Shown one piece after another: positions 1 through 12,500 of a stretch of 64,000 nucleotides of DNA. The notes under the pieces were generated by a model. That model did not search any database, was not told the origin of the DNA, and worked only from the letters and a program-made list of their open reading frames with translations. The position numbers and the translations under genes are program-made. Every line of letters starts with the position of its first letter. The stretch's first letter is position 1. Source of the DNA: Apiospora phragmitis (lineage: Eukaryota; Ascomycota; Sordariomycetes; Amphisphaeriales; Apiosporaceae); contig JAQQWL010000004.1 in NCBI GenBank assembly GCA_038363925.1, forward strand, positions 1,302,001 to 1,366,000. The letters are read 5' to 3'.

Positions 1-1
1 C

Positions 2-858
2 GCCGACATGGTTGAATACCTCGTCGGAAAAGGGGTGAGCATCAACAGTAAAGACCGGTCAAGGGCCAGGGCCCCCGGACCCCCATATTCTACGCCGAGG
101 TGTCGGACGAGCCCGATACCATCCTGCCTCGCATGGTTCGCCTCGGCGCGGACATTAACCAGAAAGTGGGCAGTAGCCAGCTGAGCTTGTTGGCCTACTT
201 GTGCAGCGCCCGTTGCTACCGGCTGGCGCTCAGCCTGCTCTGGGCGGGCGCTAAGGCCAGCTTCAAGACAACGACCCGCAAGACGCCGCTCCACCTCTGC
301 GCCAATTTGCATAGTTGCGCCAACGTGTACAGATACGCCAAGACGAGCTGGACAAGGCAGGACCTGGTCAATATCATCCAGGCCCTCGTCATCGAAGGGG
401 GCGTGGACCCCAACACCAAGGACCGAGCTGGCAACACCTTCCTGCACTACGCGGCCAAGACGGGCCGCGAGATCTTCGTCGGCGCCTACGAAGCCCTAGC
501 GTCTCTGATAGGTCTGGCCCTGGCTCCCGCTTCGTGGGGTCCTCCTCCTCACGGCAACGGCACCACCACCAACGGTGGCGGCCCCAAAGTGGTCTTCGAC
601 GTGGACGCGCAGGACGGCCGCGGCGAGACCGTGCTCATGGTCGCGTGCGACATGCAGTCGCACGTCGACTACCGGGCCGACGCTCTGCCCCGAGCTAGGG
701 CGGCCATCCAGGTCTTCCTCGAGACCCTGCGGCCCAGCACCGGCCTGAAGGACGCCCGGGGCCGCCGCGTGACGGACCGGCTCTGTCGCCGCGTCGGCAA
801 GAAGGGGTCTTCGTCTTCCACGAGACCTCATCCCGCGAGGCCCCATCTTGACGCATAG
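2..858 (+). CDS. Ankyrin-repeat protein, 3' part (5' end outside window, apparent frameshift)
   Basis: This is the C-terminal part of an ankyrin-repeat protein; such proteins bind partners, and no catalytic domain is visible here. Repeat signatures include MVEYLVGKGVSINSKD at the start, TPIFYAEV, MVRLGADINQK, TPLHLCANLH, GVDPNTKDRAGNTFLHYAAK and DVDAQDGRGETVLMVA. The frame changes near positions 55-70: the first repeat reads in frame 2 (positions 2 to about 58), while everything from TPIFYAEV on reads in frame 1, which has a stop at 49-51. That fits a one-base loss or an assembly indel. The tail after about 790 is Ser/Arg-rich and ends at TAG 856-858. A downstream in-frame GTG at position 100 is not a credible start, because repeat homology continues upstream of it. 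Confidence 0.75.
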
Positions 859-1732
859 ATCCGAAAATACTTGCAGTTCCCAGTTCCACCCGCGACACCC
901 GATCATCGGCCCGTGTCGTCGAGCAACAGCGGCAGCGGCGGCAGCAGCAGCAGCAACCTCGGCTGGAAGATGATCGAAACACCCGGAAAGGTGCAGCAGC
1001 AGCCGCCACCTTTATTCTTTCCGAAGCCGCCGATGGCCTGGCAGCAGATGGAGATTGACGGAATCATGCATTCGCGACCGAATCCCTGTCCGGACAACGA
1101 ACCTTGGACCATCTTGATATATCTAGATGCTTAGGCAGATTTTTATTTGCGCGAGAAGAGTCTTTTGACCTGTCAACATATACATATGATCGAGCGAACC
1201 TTCCCTCATGACAAGATGTCCCCGTCTTAGAGAGCACATGGCCTAATAGTGGAAATAATTCAGTGCTGCAGAGTCTGAAGGGGTGGCTCGCGAAATGTAG
1301 ATCATGTAATATGGCTTACCCGACCGTGTTCCTGACTCGACATGATGCCGGCGAATAACTGCTACCATTGCTATGGGATTCACGCTTTACTGGATATGAC
1401 CATCTTGTCTTAGAGAGACCCGTAGAGGGAGGTCGATTTGAGCAGGAAATATTAAGCACGCATGAAAGTCGGTCAATCTAGAGCACTTCCTGGGGGTTAT
1501 GAATCATGTATTGTTTAAGGTCGAAGCTACCTACAGACGTCAGTGGACGCCCTATTAGACCTTGAATTCTTGTGCTGCGGGATCACACCCATGTTGTGTA
1601 CGCGTGTGCGTTTGTGTGTGAATCATCTCCATTCGCTCTTGTTTGTAGATCGGGGGTTCATGTGCGTAAGACAGGCAACCGTGGAATAAACAGACCAGCT
1701 CATTGCATGGGGTGGTATCGAGTAAGCGACTT
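859..1732. other. Intergenic, no gene recognised
   Basis: GC-rich at first, with a Gln/Ser/Pro-type low-complexity stretch at 871-1134 that is open but lacks an ATG start and shows no domain. It may be 3' UTR or a missed last exon of the ankyrin gene. Nothing else is recognisable. Confidence 0.4.
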
Positions 1733-1893
1733 TCGGGGTTTATTCCTTCCACTTCCAGTGTTTATCCCATCTTATTCTCGTATTTATTCCACCTTATTCC
1801 AGTGTCTCAAGATGACTGACTGCAGGATTGCTCTATGGCCCCCTGTTCCCAGAGGCGTAATGATTACGTCCAGAGTCGATAAGGTAGGCTTAC
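1733..1893 (-). repeat. Dispersed noncoding repeat, copy 1 (TTATTCC/TTATCCC-rich)
   Basis: The segment has irregularly spaced TTATTCC or TTATCCC units, then a tail with GTAATGATTACG and AGTCGATAAGG. Its reverse complement aligns with 29698-29886. Both copies share CCCCGAAA(G/T)TCGCTT at one end, GACACTGG(A/G)ATAA and GGAAGGAATAA in the middle, and CCTTA(C/T)CGACTC near the other end. It is not coding, and I see no clear target duplication or terminal repeats. Confidence 0.55.
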
Positions 1894-2048
1894 TCAATCT
1901 CTATCTCATGGATTTCGAGAGACCTAGTCAAACCTCTCTCGGCTAAGTCGATCAACATGGTTGACTGGGATGCGATCACATCGAGATACAGCAGCACCTT
2001 TGGATTTGGGTGTTTAAAGGCGTCTTTGACTTTAGGAAAATCCTCAGC

Positions 2049-2861
2049 CTACCAATAGCACAGTGCCTCTCGCTCGGTAGGGTTTCGATTCAATATGTCT
2101 CCCAAATCAGTACCGTAGTCGTCCTGTGGGTGATAATAGCGATCCTCTTGTCGACCATCTTTGACGTCGCAGAAAACGATGTTCCGAATGTTTGATCGCA
2201 CCTCCATGGGAAGGGGCGGGGACAAATGTCGACGCTGGACCTCATGCTCGTCAAGAGCGTCTGGGCCGAGAATATCTGCCTTGTGATCAAGAATAAATTG
2301 ATACGACAGCAGATCCACTTGTGGATCGTTATTAACTTCTGACTCGCTTCCGTCATTCGCATGGATACTGACCTGCTCAACCTTGTGGCGAAAAGAAATC
2401 TCGGAACCGGTCAGCTGATTCGTTGAGGAAGATGTATCCACTGGGCATGTCTTTCTCCAAGTCCTTAATGAGGTGGTAAGCCAATACTTCGAGCTTGCCT
2501 ATGGCGTATTGATACCAATACCGCTCAGAATTACTCCAGCAGCCACCCCGTGGGCCCAGTGCTTTTCCCCAACGTAGATTTTCGTAAGATCAATCCATTC
2601 CAGGAAGCTGAACTCTGGCTGTTCCTTCAGAGGAGGCAATCGGTAGATAGGTATGCGAACGTTGTAGTGCTTGATGGTGACTCGTCGAGCTTCAACGCTG
2701 ACAGAGAGAAGTGGGCTGATGTTAATCTTGGTCGGTAAGATATTTAGAGTGTACGCGGAGACGAAGAAGACGCGTTCCTCGGTTTCATCGCATATGGCAT
2801 CTTCCCAGATCTGGGCACGGATCTCCGGCGGAAACTTCGGGAATTTAACGAGAGGATCCAT
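2049..2861 (-). pseudogene. 2EXR-domain protein gene, frameshifted and lacking its upstream region
   Basis: The N-terminus MDPLVKFPKFPPEIRAQIWE, followed by INISPLLSVSVEARRVTIKH, is the fungal 2EXR signature; the family's function is unknown. The first frame stops at 2499. The likely continuation, NSERYWYQYAIGKLEVLAYH, lies in another frame from about 2540 downward, so one base seems missing near 2535-2540. The frame of IGKLEVLAYHLIKDLEK ends at SPQ and can be joined to VDLLSYQFILDHKADILG through a 64-nt intron at 2381-2318 (GT...AG, with GTTAATAAC as a possible branch site). The C-terminus is NRNPTEREALCYW. Only about 20-40 bases upstream of the ATG are normal sequence before AT-rich block 1 begins, so the promoter is missing or rearranged. 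It may be a real pseudogene or a live gene with an assembly indel. Confidence 0.6.
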
Positions 2862-2879
2862 AATGACTTGAGGGTACCT

Positions 2880-3384
2880 AGGTATTGCACGGTCGAGAGT
2901 AATAAATAATATATAAAGTATTATAATAAAAAGAAAAGAAAGTTAATAAAAGAAAATAATATTTAAAGTATTATAATATAGTTTATTATTAAGTTAATTA
3001 TATTATTAAATCGGCCACTTTTTTTTAACTTATATAATTATAATATCGATTTAATTAAAAAAAATCGTATTATTTTAATAATTTAAACGACGCGAGAAAG
3101 TTCGAATCGAATTAGTTAAAAAGCTACTACGAAAGTGTACGACGTCCCTCGAACTACTCTAGGCGACCGACTCTATAATATTAAACCTCGACGCGAAATT
3201 CGATATTTATAATATAAATTAAATTTAATTAAAAAAGAAGTACTTTATAATTATATAATTAATTTAAATATTTAAGAAATACCTTTTAATATTAATATTA
3301 TAAAAGATATAGTTAATTTTTTTTTAAATCACGTAGTAGCGACCGCGTTAATAATTATTAAATTAAACGCTTTATTAATTATAA
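2880..3384. other. AT-rich sequence, nothing recognised
   Basis: This is the junction between the 2EXR start and the first LTR. It has a moderately GC-rich patch around 3090-3200 but no terminal repeat, RNA gene or protein signature that I can identify. Confidence 0.5.
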
Positions 3385-4240
3385 TATAACGAACGTTATC
3401 TAGGTTTTAAAAGAAACCTAATAAGACGTACTTCGGTTTATATTAATAATACGAGAGAGTATTTAAACATACGATAAAAAAACGGCCTGTTAATATAATA
3501 AGTAATAATACTTAGTTCGTAAAGTAATAATAAAAGTAGTTTAGCGAAAAAATTCTTATAATAGAATTATTATAGCTATTTACTTTATTAATAAATTAAA
3601 TTAATAGGTAAATTAATTACTAAAGTAAAAAATATCTATAAAAAATATATAAAGAATATTTATCGTTATATATCCCGTCTCTCCTTTATTAATATCCCTG
3701 GGTTCCCGGAGATCTCGAGGGTCTCGCGAGATCTCGTCGAGCCGGCTCTCTAGATCTCGTTAAGATCTCGAGAGCTATTAACCCTTTAATTATTTTATTT
3801 TTATTTAACTTAAATTAAGTATCCGTTTAATTCGTACGGTCTTAATTTATTTAACCTTAATTATTTCTTTTTAATTATTTAAACTTAATTATTTAGTTTA
3901 TTTTAATCGCTTAATATTATTATTATTATTTTACCTCGTGTTTTTTTATAATAATTATTATCGCGTTTTTAATAAATAAGTTCGTTATTATTAATAAATT
4001 ATAAGCGTTAATTAAGTAAGGCTAGCTTATACTAAGTCTCGTATATATTCCGGGGTATTATAAAGCTGTATCGAAAGTAGGTTTAAGTTATATAGTTAAG
4101 CTAAGTTATAATATTATTTCTCTCTTTTTATTTACTTTATTTTTAAAGCGGTCGGTTATTATTAATATTATACTTAATCTTCTTTTTTATTAACAAGTTA
4201 CTTTTTTATTATTATAATATATACTTATTATAATAAATCG
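3385..4240 (-). mobile_element. LTR plus 3' internal end of a minus-strand Ty3/gypsy-type retrotransposon
   Basis: The LTR runs from 3385 (TATAACGAACG, a mutated TG end) to about 4113 (GTTATAATA, a mutated CA end). It matches the LTR at 41236-41965, including the GATCTCGAGAG and CGAGCCGGCTCT core. After 4113 the match continues for about 130 bases. On the minus strand this begins upstream of the LTR with a purine-rich tract (AAAAAGAGAGAAATAA), as expected for a polypurine tract next to a 3' LTR. The element is truncated near 4240. It may be the left end of the old element whose other LTR is at about 20.7 kb, split by later insertions. Confidence 0.7.
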
Positions 4241-5912
4241 TATCACGGTAAAAGTCGCCTAGAACGCTTTTAAAAACGTTAGTAAAAAGTCCTCCTTTAA
4301 GATATAAATAATATGCTATTACAGTGCGTTTAGACTAACCACTACGCCATAAAACAAAAGCTTCGGAAATAACTAGACGGTTATTTTTATTTAATTCTAC
4401 GCCTTAAGTACTACCCCGCGGGGGAATAACCCGCCGATCGTAATATTATACCCCCTATTTAAGGGCATACCCTTATACTTAAGGCGATAAACTCTTAATA
4501 ACTATATAATTTACTTAAGCTCGGTATAGAAAAACTTTAAAGCTTTTATATAAAGAATTAATTCGTATAAGGCTTTATTTATTTATTAGCGATTTTATTA
4601 TTTTCTTATTATATTTACGGACGTAGTTAAAAATTATTCCCGCTATATAGACCGTAAAACCGGCTTCGTACTCTTTAAAACGCTTCTTATTAAAATTTTA
4701 GAAACGTATATCGCTTATTTTATAATACTCTTTAATTTAAGTAATAATTTCATGCTAGGTGATAGTATTTTTAATAGCGGTCTTTATAAATTCCTTTATA
4801 TTTTTATAGCTGGTATAAAAGAGGAGCTGTTATTTTCGAATCTTATCGTTTATATTATATTTTTTTATATAATTATTCTACTTTTTAAAAAATTTAGTAA
4901 TATTAGTACCATTAAATTATAGCGAAGGGAAATAGTTTAAATTAAGTATCGGCAGCTTTATCCGGTTATTTATAAGTTTAAATAATAAAGCTATCCTTTT
5001 AAAGGAGTTATTATTTAAGTCCGCGGGTAAATTACTTAGCTTACCCTACCCTTTTATTAATTAGCTATTTCCGCGTCGTTAAGAAGCTTTAATAGTAGCT
5101 AAATTAGCGTTAGTCTAGCTCGATAATAATAGTACCGAGTAGGCAGTTAATAATAAAAGGGGGGGGGGGGTAAGCGTGGGTAAATCTTAGCTCGTAAATT
5201 ACTGATCGATACTTGAAAGGGCCTCGGTGATAGTTAAAACGTTAACTGCTTAGCTTTTTCTCGCTAAATTCTATTCTATTAATAAAGAAGTTATTTTTCC
5301 GTTCTTTTTTTAATAACTTACTTAATAATTCTTATCCTTATAAGATTATATGATTTTACGGATTTAATTCTATTTTTAATAATTAAGAGATTTTACTATT
5401 AACTTAATTATTATAATTATTGTTTTTAATAAATATAAAGTTTCGATTATAATCTAGTTTATTTTATTTTATTTAAGCTATTTAATAATTAATATCTAAG
5501 CGTCGGCTACTTAGGTTATAATTAAGCTTTAATAAACGAACTTTATTAGACTTTTAAGCGAAGAATCCTATTATTATACCGTAATATTTAAAATATTAAT
5601 CTATTAAATACTACGCTTCTTATATATGTTAAATATATTTATATTTTTCGGCATATTAACGTGTTTTGTTTTATCGTTTAAATTATAGCCTTCTTTATTC
5701 TCGATTTCGTTACGTAGTACGATATTTTAATTAAATTATTAAGGTTTTCTTAAAACTTATTAATTTAGTCTTTTAGTATTCGTTCTCTTTTTTTTACTTA
5801 ATTCTTTTTATTTAAATATTTTCTTCTTTATAAAGAGGGTTTAAAGATAAAAATAAGCCTATATGGGGGAGCTATAAGAATATATAATCTATATTATTAT
5901 AAACTATGGTCG
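4241..5912. other. Mosaic of AT-rich transposon debris
   Basis: Positions 4250-4312 match an internal stretch of the Fot1-like elements (same wording as 18120-18180 and 38880-38950, minus orientation), then the match stops abruptly. An inverted repeat lies at about 4401-4487. A run of eleven or more G lies near 5159-5170. The remainder looks like RIP-mutated sequence with no readable family signature. Confidence 0.45.
4401..4487. repeat. Short inverted repeat (hairpin) in RIP-mutated debris
   Basis: Arms CGCCTTAAGTA and TACTTAAGGCG face each other across about 65 bases that include CCCCGCGGGGG. It could be the remains of a small TIR element or a hairpin; no target duplication can be read. 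Confidence 0.4.
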
Positions 5913-6553
5913 TGTTATAACCCGACCTAACCATGCGGCTAAAGACCCCACTCACCGGCACGGGAATATAATACGACAGCCAGCGATCGTACCGCCAGCT
6001 ATACTAACGTGAACGCAGTTATATTTTAATAGCGTGCGATAAAATAAGCGGCCTTAGCCCCCGCGGTGATAGGATGAATATAGGCGGATATAATAATAAA
6101 GCACGACGAGTCACGTAACGAGCCCCGGAGCGACAAAAGGCACGACACCTAAGGTAAGCTAACTAAGGTTAGATTACTATAATTTAAAGGACGGATTACC
6201 GTGAGCTAATAACGGGATTATTATAAGCTTATAAGTAATTTAAAAGATTAATAAAAAAAGAATTAAATATATAACGTAAAGTATTTCTTATATATTTTAT
6301 ATAAATATTTTTTATTTTAATAATTAATTTAAGTATTAATTTAATTTATTAATAAAATAAATAATTTTAATAACCTTATTATAAATACTTTTAAATTTAC
6401 GCCCTTTTATTACCTTCGTTTTTATAAATTATTACTTATTATATCGATAAAAGCGAACGTTTATCGCACGTTTAAATACTTTTTTATATTATTAATATAA
6501 ACTTTAATACGTTTTATTAAGTTTCTTTTAAAACCTAGATAGCGTTTATTATA
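5913..6553 (+). repeat. 5' LTR of the plus-strand retrotransposon
   Basis: Starts TGTTATAACCCGACC and ends AGCGTTTATTATA, which corresponds to the better preserved AGCGTTCGTTACA of the 3' LTR. The U3-like first half keeps GC-rich words (CACTCACCGGCAC, CACGACGAGTCACG) and the second half is AT-rich. Confidence 0.85.
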
Positions 6554-9500
6554 TTTTAATTATTTTTATTTTTACGAGTTATTACTTAAACCCTTGAGTA
6601 ATAATATTATAAGAACTATATCTACGCCTGGCCTTAATAATACCGTCTAATAAAATAAGATCCTTATCGCCACCCTTAACGCCTCTTAACGAAACCCTAT
6701 TATAGAAGTCGATAGCGACGATAACGACGACGAGCCTACCCGATAAACGCTAGTCAAGCGAATTAAGGAGCTCGAGCAGGAAAGCGCTAATTACCAGCAT
6801 TATTACGTACGGCTCGAGAGAGAGCATAATGAGCTCCGGACTAAAGATACCTTAGGATAGATACCCTACGATATCGATAAGCTACGCGAGGTACGTCTCC
6901 TCTATATAGCTATTAATATTATTTAAACCCCTATTATACTTAAAAAAGGTATAAAAATTAATACGCTAACATTATTTAACGAGATAAGCGGGAACTTTTA
7001 AAGCTTCCTTATTTAGGTTAAAGCTTATTAATAATTTTATAAAGGGGCGTTTTAAAACGCTACTTAACGAGTTATTTACGCCGCCTCGTTTTTTAAAAAT
7101 AAAGTACTCGCTTAGTTCGAACCTTATTTAAATAAACTCGTAAAAAATAATTAATAAATTAAGTTATATCGTATAGAAGTATAATGGATTTTTAAAAGTT
7201 ACGATAGCTTTAAACAAGCTCTTAAATCACTTTTTTAAAACCTCGACGAAAAACGACAAGCGGAGAGGGAACTCGAAACCCTTAAATAAAAGGGATCAGC
7301 CGCCTCCTATATAGCCGAATTCTAATATATTATAGCTCGATTAAACTGTACCGAAATTACGAAAGTTATAATATATTATTAAAGGTTAAAGGAAAACGTT
7401 AAAAACGAACTTAGCCGGCTAAATACCCTTAATAATTTCCTTTCGTATATAAAACTTACTATTAAGATCGATACCCGTATATACGAATAACGCCGCGAGA
7501 AGTAAAGCGAATAATAACGGTAAACTAATCGAATCTAGGCTAATATAAGACGGCTACGTCACTATAATAGCATACCGAACAAGAACACTACGGCGTATAG
7601 CTACTATAGTGGACCTATAGATCTCGACGCCACTAAACACGATAAGCACGATAGAAAGTAGCACGTCACCTATTATAACTATTAAAAGCAAGGAAATTAC
7701 ACTCGAGAATATCGAGTACTAAAGAAGGATTTCCGAAGAGTCCTAGACAGACGACATGCCAATGCTACTAAAATAGAAGGCACTCTTATAGCAGCTATTA
7801 AAGGTAGCAGCGCCACTATTAAATACGGCAGCTTATCTTAAACAGCTTACTATAACGATAGGTGCACTTTTTACTTAGCAGATAAGGAAAGGATGGGATA
7901 GTTCCTAAAAACCTCTAAAGATAAAAAGAATTATAACCGAAACATCGCGATAATACGAAAGGAGTAACCCCTCTTATATAATAATAGTAGCGACTCCACG
8001 GACGATATCATAAATTAACCGGCGTAGTTAATAAATTATAAACGTCTAGTTAATATATTAATAAAAGAATTAATAAATAAGATTATAAAATTTAGAGACT
8101 TAAAAACCGATAGATAGTTAGCTATCCTTAATATTTTTTACCCCGATTTAAATATTTACGCTAAGTACTTATTACGGCTAGGTTTAATTAAAGAATCTAT
8201 AATAATTATGCGGTAAAAGACGATACCCGAATCTCCCTTATGTACAAAGGGTATTTTACGTTCTTATAGATTTTATACGTATATAATATTTATATAAAAC
8301 ATTTCGCGATAAAACTCGAATACGAATAGTTTTTTTTAAAGGATTAACGAACGACTTATTACGTAACTATACCTTAATTATAATATTAAAAAAATTTAAA
8401 CATTAATCCTTAACGGACGGCGCGCGTACTTATTAATATAAAAAGATTTATAATAATTATAATAGTATTACTTAAGAAGACGAGATTAAAGGGAATATTT
8501 CGAGGATTAATACTTCGAATACGCTTAAAAAAATCGCGAGTTTATAAACGTTTAAAAAGAAGTACTTAATACTTTTAAAATATATAAGTATATACCCGAT
8601 AAAAAAACCTCTTAAACGTATTAAAGAACTTATAAAACGTTTATAAATTATTGCGAATTTAATAAACTTCCGAATTATTTAAAAAAACCTGAGTTTTAAA
8701 TATTAAAAATAGTATTTTATACGGCGAAGGGTATAGAAATACCTTTACCGGTATATTAAAAAACGCTTTATAAAAAACGAAGGGAACGATAGTAATAATA
8801 TAAAAATTAATCGTAAGAGGTTATTAATTACTTATAAGAATAGCGTTCGAGAAATAGACGCCGCCTATTATAAAGGAATAATAATAAGCGGACCGAGACA
8901 AGTCCCTATGCTAAATAACGGATAATCGAGCTATCCATAAATATATTATATTAATAATAAGCGTAAAAAGAGTTTATATTAAAGCGTTACTCGATAGCGG
9001 AGCGTAAAAAAACTATATTTCATTATAAATCGTTAATTGCTTTAAATTCGAATAATAGGAGAAAAACGCCCTATATTAATTTAAAACCGTCGATAAAGAA
9101 TTTATAACTTATAACGATAAAGAAGTACGGAAGGAAGTTACGAACCTTCCGGTTAATATCGAAAGACGCTATAAACGAATTATATATAATATTACGGACG
9201 TCGCAAGATACGATATAATTTTAAAGATACCCTAATTACGGGTAAATAATTTTAAAATTAATTAAAAAATAGGTTAACTTTAATAAAATATATTAAAAAG
9301 AGGTTTAATTAATAAGTAACGGTTTAAAAAATAACCTTTTAATAAACTTAAAGTTTTTAAAATATATAACGTATCCTATAAGCGAATGTCCCATATAAGC
9401 GAATGTCCCACTTTTATAAATTTCCTTATAGCCTTAACTTTTTTTTATATTCTTTTATATCCGAAAATATTATAACTTTAAAAAAAAGTGATATAATTCT

Positions 9501-12500
9501 AACGCTTTAAGCGCTTTAAAAAGATTTAATTTTAAGCGTACGAAAAGCTGTATTAATCTATTATGTCTTATCGAAAACCTTATAGCGTAGACGAAATAAT
9601 TAACCTATACAACGCGAAATATTTATTAATTTTCGAAAGTTTTTAAATTTTAAAAAAGATGCGATTATTTAATATATTATTAATTTAAATACGCGATCGT
9701 TTCTTTCTCGGCTAAATAATATAAAAGATATAGCGAATCGATTATTTAGTTTATATAACGCGGGACGCGTTAGTATTAATTAGGCCTTTAATTTTATACG
9801 ATAATAATTAGACCTCCGGACGCGTTTTAACCGAAGAATTAATTATTAAAGAATCCTTTACAAAGATCCCGACGCGTATTACGCGTAGTTTACCCTCGTA
9901 TAAAATATAATTTATAAGTACGGGATTTAAAAGGAGGATATTTATAACTTTAACGAGACCGGCTTTTTTATAAGTTAAATCTCGTTCGAAATAATCGTAA
10001 CTACTTCCGATTAACGCGGAAAGCTTAAAGTAATATAATAAAGGAACCGGGAATAGGTTATAATTATTTAGAGCGTCGGATTATACGGTTACGCCATTCC
10101 TTCGTATATTATTTTTACTAAGAAAACGTACCTCTTTTTTTTAGTACGAAAATAGCCTATTACCGAAGGATTAAGTAATTGTAATTATTAAAAATAATTA
10201 AACTATAAATAAAAAAAGCGATGACTAAATTCGATATTTTAATTAATATATTAGGTTTTATATAAAAAGTTATTATCGCCTTTTAGTTCTAAACGGCTAC
10301 GAAAGCTACTACTTAATAGCTTTCGAACTTTATTATAAAAAGAACTCGATTATTACACTTTATATATTTTTTTATTTATTATATAAACTCTAACCTTTTA
10401 ATATCGGCTATTTTTACATATTAAAAAAGGCGTATAAGAAAGAAATTAAATATTTTATACGGGCGTATATTATTTATATTTGAAAGAAAGACTTCTTATT
10501 AACGTTTTTAAAAGCGTTTTAAGCGACTTTTATCGTTTCGAATATACAAAGAGGCTTTTAAAAGATAGGATTCGTTTTATACGATCCGAAATATATTATT
10601 TTATAATTAAATATAAAGTTATATACTTTAATACTTCCGGGGACGTTTTCTAGCTTATTTATTCCTTAAGAATTAAAGATTTTAAATAATTTAATTAAAG
10701 CTTAATTTTAAACCGAATACGTTTAAAACCGTATTATACGGTATTAAAATAGCTTTCCGATATTTATTTTAATTAGTTTTAATTAAATTATAAAAGTTAT
10801 AACGTATATTATATACTGAGTTACTCTTTTAAAAAGTAAAAACGCGATACTTCGAAAAGTAAATAAGATATTTAGCCGGCGCCGCCGTATAAAAAAAACG
10901 GCTATAAAATAGAGGATTATTTCGTATATAAGCTAAAAAAGACCTATAGTTTTAAAAAGACGTTAATAAATAGTTATAAAACGAATCGCGTCGAAGGAGT
11001 AATTATACGAGGACGTTTAGGACACGCTTATAACGCTATAGAATTTATAAAGAGCCCGGGTATAATACGCGTACTTATTAGAATAATATAAAAATATTTA
11101 GAAATAAGGATTCCGATTAATTTTAATATATTAAATACATTATGGTAAAATTAATTTATATTTTATTAAAAAAGGTATAAAAGAATAAAACATTCGCTTA
11201 TATAAGATATTCGCTTATAAGATACGTTATTATTATTAAAAAACCTAATCTAAACATTATAACGACTATATTAAAAGAGTACCGATAATTCGAAGCTTTT
11301 TTTAATAAGAAATTAGAAATAATCTTACCGTTTTATATATAATAAAATTATAAGATACCCTTTAAAAATAGGAAAGAACCCTTATTTATACTTATATATA
11401 AACTTAATTAAGAATATAAATAAGCTTTAAAAAAGTATATTAGGGAGAATTTCGAAAAAGGAGTTATATAACCATCTATATTACTAGCAAGCTTCTTTAT
11501 CCTCTTTATTCCGAAAAAGAGTAAGAACGGGAAACCTAAGTGGCGTATATATATCGATTATTAAAAACTTAACGAAATTATTATTAAAAACCGGTACCCC
11601 TTACTTTTAATCGGTAACTTATAAAATAAACTATTATATATTAAAATCTTTATAGCACTCGACCTCTTTAATATATATAACCTAGTCCGAATTAAAAAAG
11701 GGAAGGAATAAAAAACCGCGTTTTAAATTAAATACCGATATTTTAAATATTAAGCTATACTATTTAATTTAATTAACGTATTAACTAGTTTTTAATCTAT
11801 AATTAACTCTATCTTACGAGAATACCTCGATAAATTTATTATAATATATCTCGACGATATCCTTATTTATTTCTAAAATAATAAATAATATTGAAAATAT
11901 ATAAAATTAATACTCCGGAAGCTATAAGACACTAATTTATTAATTAACTTAAAAAAGAGCGAATTCTATTAACGATTCGTTATATTCGTAAAATACGTAA
12001 TATCCTTTAAAGAAATTTAAATAAAACCTTTTAAAATTTTAATAATTAAAGAGTAGCTTACGCTTATAAACGCTATAAAAGTTAAATCCCTTTTAAAATT
12101 AATCAATTATTATTAGATATTTATCCCCGGAATTAATAAATTAATAATACTTTTAACGAATTTAATAAAAAAGGACGAATTATTTTAATAAATAAAGAAA
12201 AAAAATAAAGCTTTTTACGATATTAAGGAAAAGATCTTTAACGAATTAATACTTCGCGTAATAAACTTATTTAAACTTTAAAATTAAAACCGATATATCG
12301 GATTATATAATCGGAAAATAATTAAATTAATAAAATAATAATAAAAAGTTATACCTTATTATATTTTTTTAAAAAACTTAATAAATTAAAATTTAATTAT
12401 TAAATTTATAATAAAAAGTTAATAACTATTATTAAAGCTTATAAAGAATAGAGATATTATTTTAACGGAATAATAAAACTAATTAAAATTTATATTAATT

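Noticed and set aside
871..1134. Gln/Pro/Ser-rich open frame after the ankyrin gene
   Set aside because: No ATG start and no convincing donor upstream; more likely untranslated or chance.
4313..4352. tRNA-like stretch on the minus strand with an A-box-like TGGCGTAGTGG
   Set aside because: The anticodon stem does not pair and no B box or acceptor arm follows. At most it is a fragment of a tRNA-derived repeat.
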